The notes beneath the pieces were generated by a model. The model made no database searches. It was not told the DNA's origin and worked only from the letters and a program-made list of their open reading frames with translations. A stretch of DNA of 64,000 bases, taken from Acidovorax sp. SUPP3334 (GTDB lineage: Bacteria; Pseudomonadota; Gammaproteobacteria; Burkholderiales; Burkholderiaceae_C). Shown in pieces: positions 28,780 to 38,969 of the stretch (position 1 is the stretch's first letter; each line of letters starts with the position of its first letter). The stretch spans positions 1 to 64,000 of the forward strand of contig NZ_BQXQ01000014.1 in NCBI RefSeq assembly GCF_030159055.1. Direction: 5' to 3'. A program made the translations under genes and the position numbers.

Positions 28780-29295
28780 ATGCAACGGTTGAAAACCCGT
28801 CCGCAGTTCCAGGCCGCCATGGCCGGGGGAACGGTCTCCCGTACCGCTCACTTCGCACTGCACCGATTGGGACTGGCTCCCACAGGCGCAGCGCCCGCGT
28901 TGCCTCCCGCTCCTCCTACAGGGCCCGGTTCCTTGCCTGATGCGCAAGGGCCGCAGGCCCTGTTTGGCGTTGTGGAGCCCCCGGCAGTATGGCTGGGCGC
29001 CATGGTGCCCAAGCGTTGGGCTCGCCGAGCGGTGACCCGCAACAGCATCAAGCGGCAGATCTATGCGGTGGCCGCCTCGTTTGAGTCCCAGTTGCCGCAG
29101 GCCGCGCACGTGGTGCGCCTGCGAGCGACGTTCGACCGCAAGCAATTCACCAGCGCCACGTCCGATGCCCTCAAACAGGCCGTGCGCGCCGAATTGCTGC
29201 AGCTGTTCGGCTACGCCGTGCGGCGCAGTGGCGGCAGCACTGCCGCAGCAGCCGTTGCACCAAAACCCCAGCCCGCCCCGGCGCCTGTGCCATGA
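28780..29295 (+). CDS. rnpA: Ribonuclease P protein component
   Basis: RnpA binds the M1 RNA and helps it recognise pre-tRNA 5' leaders. The 171-residue protein keeps the RNR signature (RRAVTRNSIKRQIY) and the phenylalanine/basic patch. It is longer than E. coli RnpA (119) because of a Pro/Ala/Gly-rich insert at residues ~30-62 and an Ala/Pro tail; such inserts occur in Burkholderiales. ATG 28780 starts at the usual MQRLKTRPQF motif. Its stop overlaps the yidD start by four bases. Confidence 0.93.
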   Translation: MQRLKTRPQFQAAMAGGTVSRTAHFALHRLGLAPTGAAPALPPAPPTGPGSLPDAQGPQALFGVVEPPAVWLGAMVPKRWARRAVTRNSIKRQIYAVAASFESQLPQAAHVVRLRATFDRKQFTSATSDALKQAVRAELLQLFGYAVRRSGGSTAAAAVAPKPQPAPAPVP

Positions 29296-29588
29296 TGCGC
29301 GCGCTGCTGATGGCGCTGGTGCGCGGTTACCGCCTGATTTTGAGCCCCTGGCTCGGATCGGCTTGCCGCTTCGAGCCCACGTGTTCGGCCTATTCGCTGC
29401 AGGCGCTGGACCGGTACGGCGCTGCGGCCGGAACTTATCTCACGCTGCACCGTCTGGCACGGTGCCATCCCTGGTGCGATGGCGGGCATGATCCGGTGCC
29501 CGAAGAACTCCCCCGCGGGTTGCGGCTGTTCTCGCGCCTGTCCCCTTCCGCCTCCTCCACCCCATCCTCAACGAAGAAGTCTTCATGA
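29292..29588 (+). CDS. yidD: Membrane protein insertion efficiency factor
   Basis: The 98-residue YidD has the family core (RLILSPWLGSACRFEPTCSAYSLQALDRYG, given here in parts) with three conserved cysteines and the RCHPWCDGGHDPVP block. It assists YidC/Sec-dependent insertion at the inner membrane. It overlaps rnpA at its start and yidC at its end by ATGA junctions, so the three genes are translationally coupled. The Ser/Lys-rich tail is not conserved. Confidence 0.93.
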   Translation: MMRALLMALVRGYRLILSPWLGSACRFEPTCSAYSLQALDRYGAAAGTYLTLHRLARCHPWCDGGHDPVPEELPRGLRLFSRLSPSASSTPSSTKKSS

Positions 29589-31291
29589 ACGACATTCGCC
29601 GCACCATCCTGTGGGTGATATTTGGCTTTTCCATGGTTCTGCTGTGGGACAAGTGGCAAGTGCACAACGGCCACAAGGCCACCTTCTTTCCAGGGGCCAC
29701 GCCTGCCGCCGTGACGCCCGTGTCGCAGGCGCCTGCCGCCTCCGGTGCTGCTGGCGCGTCCACCGTGCCGGCGCCGACGGCCGCAGCCGCACCCGCGAAT
29801 GCCCAGCAGGTGCCGGGCGGCGTGCCGCAGGCGGCGCCTTCCGCTGCGCGCCAGCGCGTCACGTTGACGACCGACGTGCTGCGCCTGACGTTCGACAGCG
29901 AGGGCGGCTCGCTCACGAACGGCGAGTTGCTCAAATACCCCGACATGGCGGACAAGTCCAAGCCGTTCATGCTGCTCGATGAGAGCGCGCAACGCGTCTA
30001 TGTGGCGCAGACCGGTTTGATCGGCGGCACCTACCCCACGCACAAGACGGCGATGTCGGTGGTGGCCGGCAACCGCGACCTGCAGGACGGCCAGAACGAG
30101 ATCAGCGTGCGTTTCGAATCCGCGGACCTGGGCGGAGTGAAGCTCGCCAAGACCTGGACGGTGAAGCGCGGCGCCTACGACGTGGCCGTGAAGCACGAAG
30201 TCGTGAACACCGGCACCGCACCCGTGTCGCCCCAGCTGTACCTGCAACTGGTGCGCGACGGCAACAAGCCGCCGGGCGAGTCGTCGTTCTATTCCACCTT
30301 CACCGGCCCTGCGGTCTATACCGAAGCCAAGAAGTACCACAAGGTCGAGTTCAAGGACATCGAAAACGGCAAGGCCGAGATCGACAAGTCGTCCACGAAC
30401 GGCTACGTGGCCATGGTGCAGCATTACTTCGCCAGTGCCTGGCTGCTGGGCAATGGCGTGCAGCGCGACCTGTTCGTGCGCAAGGTGGACACCAACCTGT
30501 ACTCGGTCGGCATGATCACCCCGGTCGGCGAGATCGCGCCGGGCCAATCCAAGACGGTGGACGCACGCCTGTTCGCAGGTCCGCAGGTCGAGACGATGAT
30601 GGAATCGCTCACCCCCGGCCTCGAATTGGTGAAGGACTACGGTTGGCTCACCATCCTGGCCAAGCCGCTGTACTGGCTGCTCGACCAGTTGCACAAGGTG
30701 CTGAACAACTGGGGCTGGTCCATCGTGGCGCTGGTGTTCCTGCTGAAGATCGCCTTCTACTGGCTCAATGCGAAGGCCTACGCCAGCATGGCCAAGATGA
30801 AGGCCATCAACCCCAAGATCATGGAGATGCGCGAGCGCCTCAAGGACAAGCCGCAGCAGATGCAGCAGGAGATGATGCGCATCTACCGCGAGGAGAAGGT
30901 CAACCCGATGGGCGGCTGCTTCCCCATCATGATCCAGATCCCGGTGTTCATCGCGCTGTACTGGGTGCTGCTGTCGAGCGTGGAAATGCGCAATGCGCCA
31001 TGGATCGGCTGGATCAGGGATCTGTCGTCGCCCGACCCGTTCTTCATCCTGCCGCTGCTGATGACCGCCAGCTCGCTGCTGCAGACCGCGCTCAACCCCG
31101 CGCCGCCCGATCCGCTGCAGGCCAAGATGATGTGGTTCATGCCGCTGATCTTCAGCGTGATGTTCTTCTTCTTCCCGGCCGGCCTCGTACTGTACTGGTT
31201 GACGAACAACATCCTGTCGATCGCCCAGCAGTGGATCATCAACACCCGCATGGGCGTGCCGCCGCAGTTCAATCTGCCGAAGTTCCGCTGA
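29585..31291 (+). CDS. yidC: Membrane protein insertase YidC
   Basis: YidC inserts and folds inner-membrane proteins, alone or with SecYEG. The 568-residue protein has TM1 at residues ~7-23 (IFGFSMVLLWDKW), a large periplasmic P1 beta-domain (~85-340), and the five-helix 60KD_IMP core (~360-560) with GWSIVALVFLLKIAFYWLNAKAY (shown in part) and the NPMGGCFPIMIQIPVFIALY block. A Pro/Ala linker follows TM1. A strong intrinsic terminator follows the gene. Confidence 0.97.
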   Translation: MNDIRRTILWVIFGFSMVLLWDKWQVHNGHKATFFPGATPAAVTPVSQAPAASGAAGASTVPAPTAAAAPANAQQVPGGVPQAAPSAARQRVTLTTDVLRLTFDSEGGSLTNGELLKYPDMADKSKPFMLLDESAQRVYVAQTGLIGGTYPTHKTAMSVVAGNRDLQDGQNEISVRFESADLGGVKLAKTWTVKRGAYDVAVKHEVVNTGTAPVSPQLYLQLVRDGNKPPGESSFYSTFTGPAVYTEAKKYHKVEFKDIENGKAEIDKSSTNGYVAMVQHYFASAWLLGNGVQRDLFVRKVDTNLYSVGMITPVGEIAPGQSKTVDARLFAGPQVETMMESLTPGLELVKDYGWLTILAKPLYWLLDQLHKVLNNWGWSIVALVFLLKIAFYWLNAKAYASMAKMKAINPKIMEMRERLKDKPQQMQQEMMRIYREEKVNPMGGCFPIMIQIPVFIALYWVLLSSVEMRNAPWIGWIRDLSSPDPFFILPLLMTASSLLQTALNPAPPDPLQAKMMWFMPLIFSVMFFFFPAGLVLYWLTNNILSIAQQWIINTRMGVPPQFNLPKFR

Positions 31292-31332
31292 CCTCCATGC
31301 AGCGCCGACGCGCTGCATTCCCGAGAAATTCC

Positions 31333-31358
31333 ACGGCCGCTGCACAGCGGCCGTTTTT
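31333..31358 (+). terminator. Intrinsic terminator after yidC
   Basis: A perfect 10-bp stem ACGGCCGCTG/CAGCGGCCGT is followed by TTTTTC. It ends the rpmH-rnpA-yidD-yidC unit. Confidence 0.85.
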
Positions 31359-31433
31359 CATTGGGTACGATGCTTGGCTTGCCCCCGCGGCATCTTTCAT
31401 CCACTTTCGTTAACCGACGAGGAGACTTGGCCA

Positions 31434-33023
31434 ATGAAGCAGCAGCGTAAGACTTTCCAATGGAGCGCACTGGGCATCGCGGTCCTGCTGGCAGCGGGAT
31501 CGGCCCATGCCGCAACGATGCGGTGGGCGGGCGCCAATGACATCCTGACCGTGGACCCCCACGCCCAGAACCACCAGACCACGCATGCATTCCTGCAGCA
31601 GGTGTACGAAAGCCTGGTGCGCTACGACGAGAAGTACCAGATCCAGCCCGCACTCGGCACGAAGTGGACACAGGTGTCTCCCACGCAGGTGCGATTCGAG
31701 CTGCGCAAGGGCGTGAAATTCCATGACGGCGCACCGTTCACGGCCGACGACGTGGTGTTCTCGCTGACGCGCGCGATGACGCCGCCATCGAACATGCAGT
31801 CCGCCGTGCAGAGCATCAAGGAAGTGAAGAAGGTGGACGACTTCACCGTCGACCTGATCCTCAAGGGCCCCAACCCCGTTTTGCTGCGCGAGCTGACCGA
31901 GGCCCGCATCATGAACAAGGCCTGGGCCGAGAAGAACAACTCGACCAAGGCCCAGGATTACGCCGGCAAGGAAGAAAACTTCGCATCGCGCAACGCCAAC
32001 GGCACGGGCCCCTTCATCATGGTGGGCTGGCAGCCTGACGTGAAGGTCACGCTCAAGAAGAACCCCGACTGGTGGGACAAGCCCAAGGGCAACATCGACG
32101 AAGTCGTGTTCACCCCCATCAAATCCGCCGCCACGCGCTCGGCCGCGCTCATTTCCGGCCAGGTCGATTTCGTCGTCGATCCACCCACGCAGGATCTGGC
32201 GCGCATGAAGTCCAGCCCCGACATCACGCTGATCGAAGGTGCCGAGAACCGCACCATCTACCTGGGCCTGGACCAGTTCCGCGACGAACTGCCGGGTGCC
32301 GGTACGCCGGGCAAGAACCCGCTCAAGGACAAGCGCGTGCGCCAGGCGCTCTACCAGGCCATCGATTCGGCCGGTATCCACAGCCGCACCATGCGCAACC
32401 TTTCGGTGCCCGCAGGCACGATGGTCGCGCCGATGGTCCACGGCTGGAGCAAGAGCCTGGATGAACGCTCCGCCAAGTACGACGTCGAAGCCGCCAAGAA
32501 GCTGCTGGCCGATGCCGGCTACCCGCAAGGCTTTTCGCTCAAGCTGGACTGCCCCAATGACCGCTACGTGAACGACGAAGCGATCTGCCAGGCCGTCACC
32601 GCCATGTGGACGCGCATCGGCGTGAAGACCACGCTGCAGGCTGCGCCCATGGCCCAGTTCGTGAGCCGCGTGATGAACAACGACGTGAGCGCCTACCTGT
32701 TCGGCTGGGGCGTGGCGACGTTCGACTCGCTCTACTCGCTGGATTCGCTGATGGCCACCAAGGCAGGCAAGACCGCTGCCGGCACCTACAACGGCGGCCG
32801 GTTCAGCGATGCCAAGCTCGACGAAATGATCAGCCAGATCAAGGTGGAGATGGATGCGCCCAAGCGCGACGCGCTGATCGCCGACGCGCTCAAGCTGGTG
32901 AAGGACGAGTACTACTACCTGCCGCTGCACCACCAGATCCGCCCCTGGGCCATGCGCAAGGGCGTGGAAACGCTGCACCGCGCCGATGACCGCCCGATGC
33001 CCAACTGGACCACGATCAAGTAA
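31434..33023 (+). CDS. Periplasmic substrate-binding protein of a peptide/nickel-type ABC importer (SBP_bac_5)
   Basis: The 529-residue lobe-type binding protein starts with a Sec signal peptide (residues 1-26, cut after SAHA). It has the SBP_bac_5 features: a YESLVRYDEKYQIQPALGTKW segment (shown in part), the ELRKGVKFHDGAPFTADDV signature and GTGPFIMVGWQPDV. It should capture oligopeptides or similar solutes for a Dpp/Opp-like transporter, but no permease or ATPase genes are adjacent, so it is an orphan here. ATG 31434 has a GAGGAGA ribosome-binding site; the longer frame lacks one. It has its own terminator. Confidence 0.88.
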   Translation: MKQQRKTFQWSALGIAVLLAAGSAHAATMRWAGANDILTVDPHAQNHQTTHAFLQQVYESLVRYDEKYQIQPALGTKWTQVSPTQVRFELRKGVKFHDGAPFTADDVVFSLTRAMTPPSNMQSAVQSIKEVKKVDDFTVDLILKGPNPVLLRELTEARIMNKAWAEKNNSTKAQDYAGKEENFASRNANGTGPFIMVGWQPDVKVTLKKNPDWWDKPKGNIDEVVFTPIKSAATRSAALISGQVDFVVDPPTQDLARMKSSPDITLIEGAENRTIYLGLDQFRDELPGAGTPGKNPLKDKRVRQALYQAIDSAGIHSRTMRNLSVPAGTMVAPMVHGWSKSLDERSAKYDVEAAKKLLADAGYPQGFSLKLDCPNDRYVNDEAICQAVTAMWTRIGVKTTLQAAPMAQFVSRVMNNDVSAYLFGWGVATFDSLYSLDSLMATKAGKTAAGTYNGGRFSDAKLDEMISQIKVEMDAPKRDALIADALKLVKDEYYYLPLHHQIRPWAMRKGVETLHRADDRPMPNWTTIK

Positions 33024-33051
33024 CCCACCCGATCGTCCGGACCTTCTGCAG

Positions 33052-33075
33052 AGCCCGCCCTGGCGGGCTTTGTCG
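33052..33075 (+). terminator. Intrinsic terminator after the binding-protein gene
   Basis: Stem AGCCCGCC/GGCGGGCT followed by a short T-rich tract (TTGTCGTT); weaker than the yidC terminator. Confidence 0.65.
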
Positions 33076-33229
33076 TTGATGGCGGCAGCACCCTGGGCGA
33101 CCGTGGTGCGCCGGGACGAGGGCGGCAAGGCAAGGCAAATCGAGCAGAGGGCGCGGCTATCATGCCCCATTCCCACACCCGTCCCACACCCGGCACACAC
33201 CCGCCCCGCCCTATCTTCCGATCGCCCGC

Positions 33230-34669
33230 ATGCTGCCTCGCCATTCCGAACCCATCACCGCCATCGCCACCGCACCGGGGCGCGGCGCCGTGGGCATCGT
33301 GCGTGTTTCGGGCCGGGGCCTGGGACCGCTGACCGAAGCGCTGTGCGGGCGTTCGCTGCGACCGCGCGAAGCCACCTATCTGCCCTTTCGGGACGCCACT
33401 GGCCAGTCCATCGACCAGGGGCTGGCGCTCTTCTTTCCCGCCCCGCACAGCTATACCGGCGAAGACGTGCTGGAGTTGCAGGCGCACGGCGGGCCCGTGG
33501 TGCTGCAATTGCTGCTGGCGCGCTGCCTGGAAGCGGCCGCACAGGCCGATGTGCCCGATGGCAGGCCCCGCCTGCCCGGACTGCGCCTGGCCCAGCCGGG
33601 CGAGTTCACCGAGCGGGCTTTTCTCAACGACAAGATCGATCTGGCCCAGGCCGAAGCCATTGCCGACCTGATCGACGCGAGCACCGAAGCCGCCGCCCGC
33701 AGCGCCAGCCGCTCCCTGGCCGGTGCGTTCTCGGGGGAGATCCACAAGCTTCGCGACGCGCTCATCCACCTGCGCATGCTGGTGGAGGCCACGCTCGATT
33801 TTCCTGAGGAAGAAATCGACTTCCTGCGCAAGTCCGACGCCGGTGGTCAGCTATCGAATTTGCAGCAAACCCTGGCGGCGGTGATGCAGCGCACGCGCCA
33901 GGGTGCCCTGCTGCGCGAGGGCATCAAAGTGGTGATTGCCGGGCAGCCTAACGCGGGCAAGAGTTCGCTGCTGAACGCACTGGCCGGTGCCGAACTCGCC
34001 ATCGTCACCCCCATTGCCGGGACCACGCGCGACAAGGTGCAGCAAACCATCCAGATCGAAGGCGTGCCGCTGCATGTCATCGACACCGCGGGTCTGCGCG
34101 AGAGCGATGACGAAGTGGAAAAGATCGGGATCGCGCGGGCCTGGGAAGAAATCGCAGCCGCCGATGCCGTTCTGTTCCTGCACGACCTCACGCGCGTGTC
34201 CTTGGCCGACTACCAGGCCGCGGATGCCGACATCGCCCGCACCATCGCGCAAAGGCTGCCAGCGCACGTTCCGGTGATCGATGTGTGGAACAAGACCGAT
34301 CAGGTTGCCAGCCCGGGCGCTTTGGCTCACCCACCCGGCCCTTCTGAGCCAAGCCATGCGGCAGTCCATCTCTCGGCCCGCACGGGCGAAGGGCTGGATG
34401 CGCTGCGCCGCGTGCTGCTGGAGGTGGCCGGATGGCAATCGGCCGCAGAAGGCGTCTACATCGCGCGGGCTAGGCACGTTCAGGCCCTGCAGGCCGTGGA
34501 CGGGCATTTGATGGAAGCCGCGGCGCAACTGCACTCGCCCGGCCCGGCGCTCGATCTGCTTGCCGAAGAACTGCGCCTCGCTCAACAGGCGCTCAATGCG
34601 ATCACCGGCGAATTCACGTCCGACGACCTGCTGGGCGTGATCTTTTCGAGTTTTTGCATTGGCAAGTGA
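33230..34669 (+). CDS. mnmE: tRNA uridine-5-carboxymethylaminomethyl modification GTPase
   Basis: MnmE, with MnmG, modifies the wobble uridine (U34) of several tRNAs. The 479-residue protein has the N-terminal tetrahydrofolate-binding domain ([20 protein letters not shown], residues ~8-27), a helical domain, the inserted G domain (G1 GQPNAGKSS from residue 238, G2 around GTTRD, G3 DTAGLRES, G4 NKTD) and the invariant C-terminal CIGK with the catalytic Cys. Position after yidC is conserved in many proteobacteria, here with the binding-protein gene inserted between. Confidence 0.97.
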   Translation: MLPRHSEPITAIATAPGRGAVGIVRVSGRGLGPLTEALCGRSLRPREATYLPFRDATGQSIDQGLALFFPAPHSYTGEDVLELQAHGGPVVLQLLLARCLEAAAQADVPDGRPRLPGLRLAQPGEFTERAFLNDKIDLAQAEAIADLIDASTEAAARSASRSLAGAFSGEIHKLRDALIHLRMLVEATLDFPEEEIDFLRKSDAGGQLSNLQQTLAAVMQRTRQGALLREGIKVVIAGQPNAGKSSLLNALAGAELAIVTPIAGTTRDKVQQTIQIEGVPLHVIDTAGLRESDDEVEKIGIARAWEEIAAADAVLFLHDLTRVSLADYQAADADIARTIAQRLPAHVPVIDVWNKTDQVASPGALAHPPGPSEPSHAAVHLSARTGEGLDALRRVLLEVAGWQSAAEGVYIARARHVQALQAVDGHLMEAAAQLHSPGPALDLLAEELRLAQQALNAITGEFTSDDLLGVIFSSFCIGK

Positions 34670-34752
34670 CCGCGCTGCGCGGGTTGCGTTTTGTAAGGAG
34701 TGGTAAAGAGTGCTTGTGCGCCGGGCGCATCCGCCTTAACTTTCGCGCCACT

Positions 34753-35247
34753 ATGAACGCTGTGCTGTTCTCCCACCCCCAGAAAATGGACCTGACCGGT
34801 CTCGTGCAGGCCATCGCCCAGGCGCCGGCTGAAGACAGCATGATGAACCCCCTGACGACCGAGCAGTGGGACTTGCTTTCAGGCTACCTGCTCCCCATGT
34901 CGCTCACCACCGGGCACACCCTGTTCACCCAGGGCGCCAGCGACCGGACGCTGTATTTCGTGGAAAGCGGCAGCCTGAGCGTGCACTACGAGGATGAAAA
35001 AGACCGGTTGCGCCTGGCCATCGTAGGCCCCGGCTCCGTGGTGGGCGAGAGCGCTTTCTTCTCGCACAAGCCGCGCACGGCCACCGTCCAGGCGGGCGCG
35101 CCTTCCAAGCTGTGGAACCTGACGGCGCTGCGGTTTTCCGAACTGTCCAATCGCCAGCCTGCCGTGGCGCTGAGCCTGGCGATGGCGATGGGGTCGGTGC
35201 TGTCCAAACGGCTGGGCAACCGCCGCCGCCGTGTTGCAGCGACCTGA
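34753..35247 (+). CDS. Stand-alone cyclic nucleotide-binding domain protein
   Basis: The 164-residue protein consists of one Crp/Fnr-type cyclic nucleotide-binding (cupin) domain (residues ~45-140: LFTQGASDRTLYFVESGSL, GPGSVVGESAFFSHKPRTATV) and a short basic end. The phosphate-binding-cassette region GESAFFSHKPRTATV resembles, but does not match, the GExxxxxxxRAA pattern. There is no HTH or kinase domain, so it is not a Crp-like regulator by itself; it may bind a nucleotide and act on a partner. ATG 34753 is used; no good ribosome-binding site is near any start, and a TTG at 34714 is also in frame. Confidence 0.7.
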   Translation: MNAVLFSHPQKMDLTGLVQAIAQAPAEDSMMNPLTTEQWDLLSGYLLPMSLTTGHTLFTQGASDRTLYFVESGSLSVHYEDEKDRLRLAIVGPGSVVGESAFFSHKPRTATVQAGAPSKLWNLTALRFSELSNRQPAVALSLAMAMGSVLSKRLGNRRRRVAAT

Positions 35248-35365
35248 CACCTGAGCGTTCTATCAAGCCCGTGCCCGGGCCGGCAGACGCCGGAAAGCCA
35301 TTCGTTGCCGGAGTGCGCGTTACACTCGTTTCGGACTTTTTGGCGCTATCCGAAGAAGGCACGGC

Positions 35366-36229
35366 ATGTCACTTTTCAGTTGGTTCAACCGCAAACCCCC
35401 TGCTCCACGGCAGCGTCCGGCGGTGGAACCGTCCGGCCTGCTGAACGCAGATGCCACCGTGCCCCTGGTGCCCGGCCGTGGCGCAGGCAAACCCCTGGCA
35501 GAGCCCCCGGCCGAACACGCTGCCAACCGCAAGAACGAGCGCATGGAGCGGCGCGAACTGCTCTACACCGTGGTGCGCGACGCCATGGTCCGGGCCGGCG
35601 TGCTGTCGGCGGGCTACAAGTTCAAAGTGCTGTCCCTTGACCAGCGCGGCCGGCAGTTTCTCGTGATGATGGACCTGGCCCGTGAATACGGCGGCGAAAC
35701 CGTCCGCCTGAGCGAGATCGAAGCGTTGATCGCGCAAACCGCCAAGACGCGCTTCGACATCCTGGTGACGGCCGTGTACTGGCGCATCAACGACCATGTG
35801 GCCGTCGGCATGCCCAGCAAGGGGCTTGCTCCCCACGGCGTCGCCGGGCCATCGGTGCCGCACGTGCCTGCGGCCCCGGCCCGTCCGCCAGCGCCCGTTC
35901 AGGCGCCAGCACCTGCACCGGTGGCCGCTTTGCCGATCGATCCGCTGCTGGCCCCGCGCAGCGCGCCTTTGGTGCCCCCTGCGCCGCCAGCGCGCGCACC
36001 CGCCAAGGCGTTCGACCCCATCGAAGCGGACGAGGTCGCCGCCTTCAAGCGGGCGCTGGACAACGCCGCGGCCGCCAAGCCGCCGGCACCCGCACCCCGC
36101 ACCGGGGTAAGCACACGCTCCGGCCCGTTGCTGCCATCCACGCCCACGGGCTTCGAAGACACGGAAATGCCGGGGAGCGACGCGCCCGCCCCCGATCTCA
36201 GCAACACCCAGTACGGCGACCTGCGCTGA
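35366..36229 (+). CDS. Hypothetical protein with a compact folded core and Pro/Ala-rich tail
   Basis: I do not recognise a family. The 287-residue protein has a short N-terminal MSLFSWFNRKPP, a basic/charged helix (residues ~50-70, NRKNERMERRELLYTVVRDAM), a compact alpha/beta core to ~145 (YKFKVLSLDQRGRQFLVMMDL) and then a long Pro/Ala-rich, probably disordered half with a short helical piece DEVAAFKRALDNAAAA. There is no signal peptide or membrane helix. Codon use matches its neighbours. It lies between the cNMP-binding gene and the convergent reductase gene. Confidence 0.7.
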   Translation: MSLFSWFNRKPPAPRQRPAVEPSGLLNADATVPLVPGRGAGKPLAEPPAEHAANRKNERMERRELLYTVVRDAMVRAGVLSAGYKFKVLSLDQRGRQFLVMMDLAREYGGETVRLSEIEALIAQTAKTRFDILVTAVYWRINDHVAVGMPSKGLAPHGVAGPSVPHVPAAPARPPAPVQAPAPAPVAALPIDPLLAPRSAPLVPPAPPARAPAKAFDPIEADEVAAFKRALDNAAAAKPPAPAPRTGVSTRSGPLLPSTPTGFEDTEMPGSDAPAPDLSNTQYGDLR

Positions 36230-36263
36230 CCGCGGCCGCCACGCCGCGCGCCCCGCCAGGCGC

Positions 36264-38969
36264 TCAATACACGTCGCGCCGGTAGCGGCCGTCGGCGATC
36301 AACGCATCGACCGCATCAGCGCCAAGCACCTCCACCAGCACGGCATCCACGCCGGCCGACATGCCTTCTGCGCTGCCGCACACGTAGAGGGTGGCGCCTT
36401 GCGCGATCCACTGGCACAGCTCGGCGGACGCGTCGCGCAGCCGGTCCTGCACATGGCGATGGGTGTCGCCGTCGCGCGAGAACACCCGGTCCAATCGCTC
36501 CAGAAAGCCTTGTTCCTGCCAGCCATCGATCTCTTCGGCGCACAGGGTGTCATGCGCCCGCTGGCGCTCGCCGAACAGCAGCCAGTTGCGGCGGCATCCA
36601 GCCCGTACCCGGGCACGCAGATGCGAACGCAGACCCGCCAGCCCTGAGCCGTTGCCGATGAAAATGCAGGGCGCATCGCCGGGCACCGCATCGAAACGCG
36701 GATTGGCGACGAGTTGCAACTCCACGGCCGTTCCCAAGGGAGCATGGGCGGTGAGCCAACCCGAGGCCAGCCCCAGGCCCTGCGCGTGCCGCTCCTGGCG
36801 AACCAGCAGTTGCAGCACGCCGTCACCCGGCAGGGAAGCCACGGAATAGGTGCGGGGAGCCAGGGGCACCAGCCCATCGGCCAACGTTTGCGCAGTGGTG
36901 AAATCCAACGGCGAAGAGGGCAGCACGCTGCTGGCCAGCGCCTCGGCGAGCGACGTCGTCGCACCTCGGTGCTGCACCAGGGCGGCGCCGTCGGCACCAG
37001 CCATTTGCAGCCAGGCGGTGACTGCGGCGGGCGCTTGGCGCGGCAACACCTCGACCAAGGCGCCCGGGTGCCATTCGAGCGGGCCGGCCCGCGTCAGCGA
37101 AACCTCGAACAACGGATTGCCCAGGCTTCCAGGGTTGAGGCATTCACGCTGGGCCAGGCTCCACGCCGCATACACCGGCGCCACGCCGTTGTCCGCCAGT
37201 GCGGCGTCCAGCGCGAGGTGCTCCGCACCTTCCAATGTGGTCAGCGCCTCGCTCCAGCGCGCCAGCGCAGCGGGGTCGGCATTGTCCACTTCGATCAGGG
37301 GAAAGAGGGGCTCGGCACCCGCTTGGCGAAGGCCTTCGTCCAGGGCATGGCCGAAGCCGCAAAAGCGGGTGTACTGGCGGTCACCCAATGCCAGCAGGCC
37401 GTAGCGCACCCCCTGGAGCGAAGCAGGCGGGCACCGGGCCAGCAGGCGCGCGAAGCGGCGTGCGCTGTCGGGGGGCTCGCCCTCGCCGAAGCTGCTGGCC
37501 ACCAGCAACACGCGGCGGTGCATGCGCAGTTGCTCCGGCGTGATCGCCTGCATCGACTGCACGGCGACCCGCAGGCCAGCGCGTTGCAGGGCGCCTGCGC
37601 TTTGCAGCGCGATGCGTTCCGCCTGGCCCGCCTGGCTGGCGTAGGCCACCAGCAGCGTGTCGGCACCTTGATCCACGCCTGCTGCCGGCACCAGGGGATG
37701 GCCCTGCGCAGCGCGCGCGACCGTACTGGCCCTGCGTTGACGGCGGCGGCCCAGGTAGAGCATCCATCCGGTGATGGCGAAGAGCGGCATGGCGAGGCTG
37801 GCGAACATCACCGCCAGGCGGCCCGGCAACCCGAAGTACGTGCCCATGTGCAGGGGATAGATCGCGGCCAGGGCACGGGCAGCAGCGCTGCGCCGGGCAT
37901 GGCGGTCGTCCACCGACACCTGGCCGCTCAAAGGCTCGATGGACATGCGGTTGCGCTCCCGGTCGTGCCCGGCGTCCGCGGCCAGCCAGGTCAACTGGAC
38001 AGCCTGCGTGGGCAGCGCAGGCATGCGCAGGCTGGCCTGGGTCCACGGCCCCGCCTGCCGCTCGAACGTGGTCCAAACCCGCTGGAGGTCAAGCGGTGCG
38101 GCTTCGGCGCGATCGGCCGGGGCCTTGGCACCGCCGCCCGGTGCGGCGGCCATCGCTCGCGCAGGGCGCTGCAGGCCTGCCCAGCCGTCCACCGTGTCGC
38201 GCACCGCATCGAACGCCCAGTAGAGGCCGGTGGCGGTGAGCACGAGGTACATGACCAGGGCCCAGGTGCCCACTACGGAATGCATCGCCCACAGAAACGA
38301 GCGCCCGGTGAGAGCCGTATCGAACGTGAGCCAGGTGCGCCAGCGCAAGGGGCGTCGCGGCCAGCGCAGGTACAGGCCCGACAAGGAAAGCGTGAGCAGG
38401 CACAGCGCCAACACGCCCGTCGCCACGCGGCCGGGTTCTCGCGGCAGCAACAGCCAGCGGTGCAGCGCCTCGACCCACTCGAAGGCGTCCTGGCCCTTCA
38501 GCGCAGGTTGCAGCGCTCCGGTGTAGGGGTGCACGTAGACCGTCTCGCCCCGCCGCTCGGCAGGCTTTGCCTGGAAGATCACGCGGGCGGCAGCGCCGGG
38601 TTGCGATTGCACGGTCAGGGTGGTGATGCGCTGTTCGCCGTGGGTGCGAGCGATGGCGTCCACGATCTGCTGCGGGGTGAGCATGGGCCCGGCCTGCGGC
38701 GCGACCTGGCGCACGCCCGGGTTGATCGCATCGAGGATTTCTTCGTGAAAGGCCAGCAGGGCGCCGCTCAAGCCGATGACTACGAGAACGGAGCCCGCGG
38801 TGATGCCCAGAAACCAATGGACCTGGAACCACAACTGCCGCAGCGATGGCAGCGCCGGCCAGCGCGCTTTGAAACGATCGGCGCTCCGCACGCCTGAAGC
38901 GCCTTCAGCAGCCAGGGATTGCGCCTCCATGGCCAGCGCAGGGGCGCTGCGGGCCCCTTCGCGGCTCAT
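36264..38969 (-). CDS. PepSY membrane protein fused to flavodoxin and FAD/NADPH reductase modules
   Basis: The 901-residue protein combines three parts. Residues ~45-430 are a PepSY-associated membrane region with about four helices (LWFQVHWFLGITAGSVLVVI near 50, then ~190, ~240 and ~385). Residues ~450-590 are flavodoxin-like (LLVAYASQAGQAERIALQS). Residues ~640-901 are a CysJ-like FAD/NADPH reductase (RTYSVAS, IFIGNGSGLAGLRSHL, ending RYRRDVY). Such proteins act as inner-membrane reductases in siderophore or ferric-iron use, passing NADPH electrons across the membrane; that role is inferred. A Fur-like box lies 121 bases upstream of the start. Some databases call such proteins sulfite reductase alpha subunit because of the CysJ part; the membrane half argues against that. 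Confidence 0.87.
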   Translation of the reverse strand: MSREGARSAPALAMEAQSLAAEGASGVRSADRFKARWPALPSLRQLWFQVHWFLGITAGSVLVVIGLSGALLAFHEEILDAINPGVRQVAPQAGPMLTPQQIVDAIARTHGEQRITTLTVQSQPGAAARVIFQAKPAERRGETVYVHPYTGALQPALKGQDAFEWVEALHRWLLLPREPGRVATGVLALCLLTLSLSGLYLRWPRRPLRWRTWLTFDTALTGRSFLWAMHSVVGTWALVMYLVLTATGLYWAFDAVRDTVDGWAGLQRPARAMAAAPGGGAKAPADRAEAAPLDLQRVWTTFERQAGPWTQASLRMPALPTQAVQLTWLAADAGHDRERNRMSIEPLSGQVSVDDRHARRSAAARALAAIYPLHMGTYFGLPGRLAVMFASLAMPLFAITGWMLYLGRRRQRRASTVARAAQGHPLVPAAGVDQGADTLLVAYASQAGQAERIALQSAGALQRAGLRVAVQSMQAITPEQLRMHRRVLLVASSFGEGEPPDSARRFARLLARCPPASLQGVRYGLLALGDRQYTRFCGFGHALDEGLRQAGAEPLFPLIEVDNADPAALARWSEALTTLEGAEHLALDAALADNGVAPVYAAWSLAQRECLNPGSLGNPLFEVSLTRAGPLEWHPGALVEVLPRQAPAAVTAWLQMAGADGAALVQHRGATTSLAEALASSVLPSSPLDFTTAQTLADGLVPLAPRTYSVASLPGDGVLQLLVRQERHAQGLGLASGWLTAHAPLGTAVELQLVANPRFDAVPGDAPCIFIGNGSGLAGLRSHLRARVRAGCRRNWLLFGERQRAHDTLCAEEIDGWQEQGFLERLDRVFSRDGDTHRHVQDRLRDASAELCQWIAQGATLYVCGSAEGMSAGVDAVLVEVLGADAVDALIADGRYRRDVY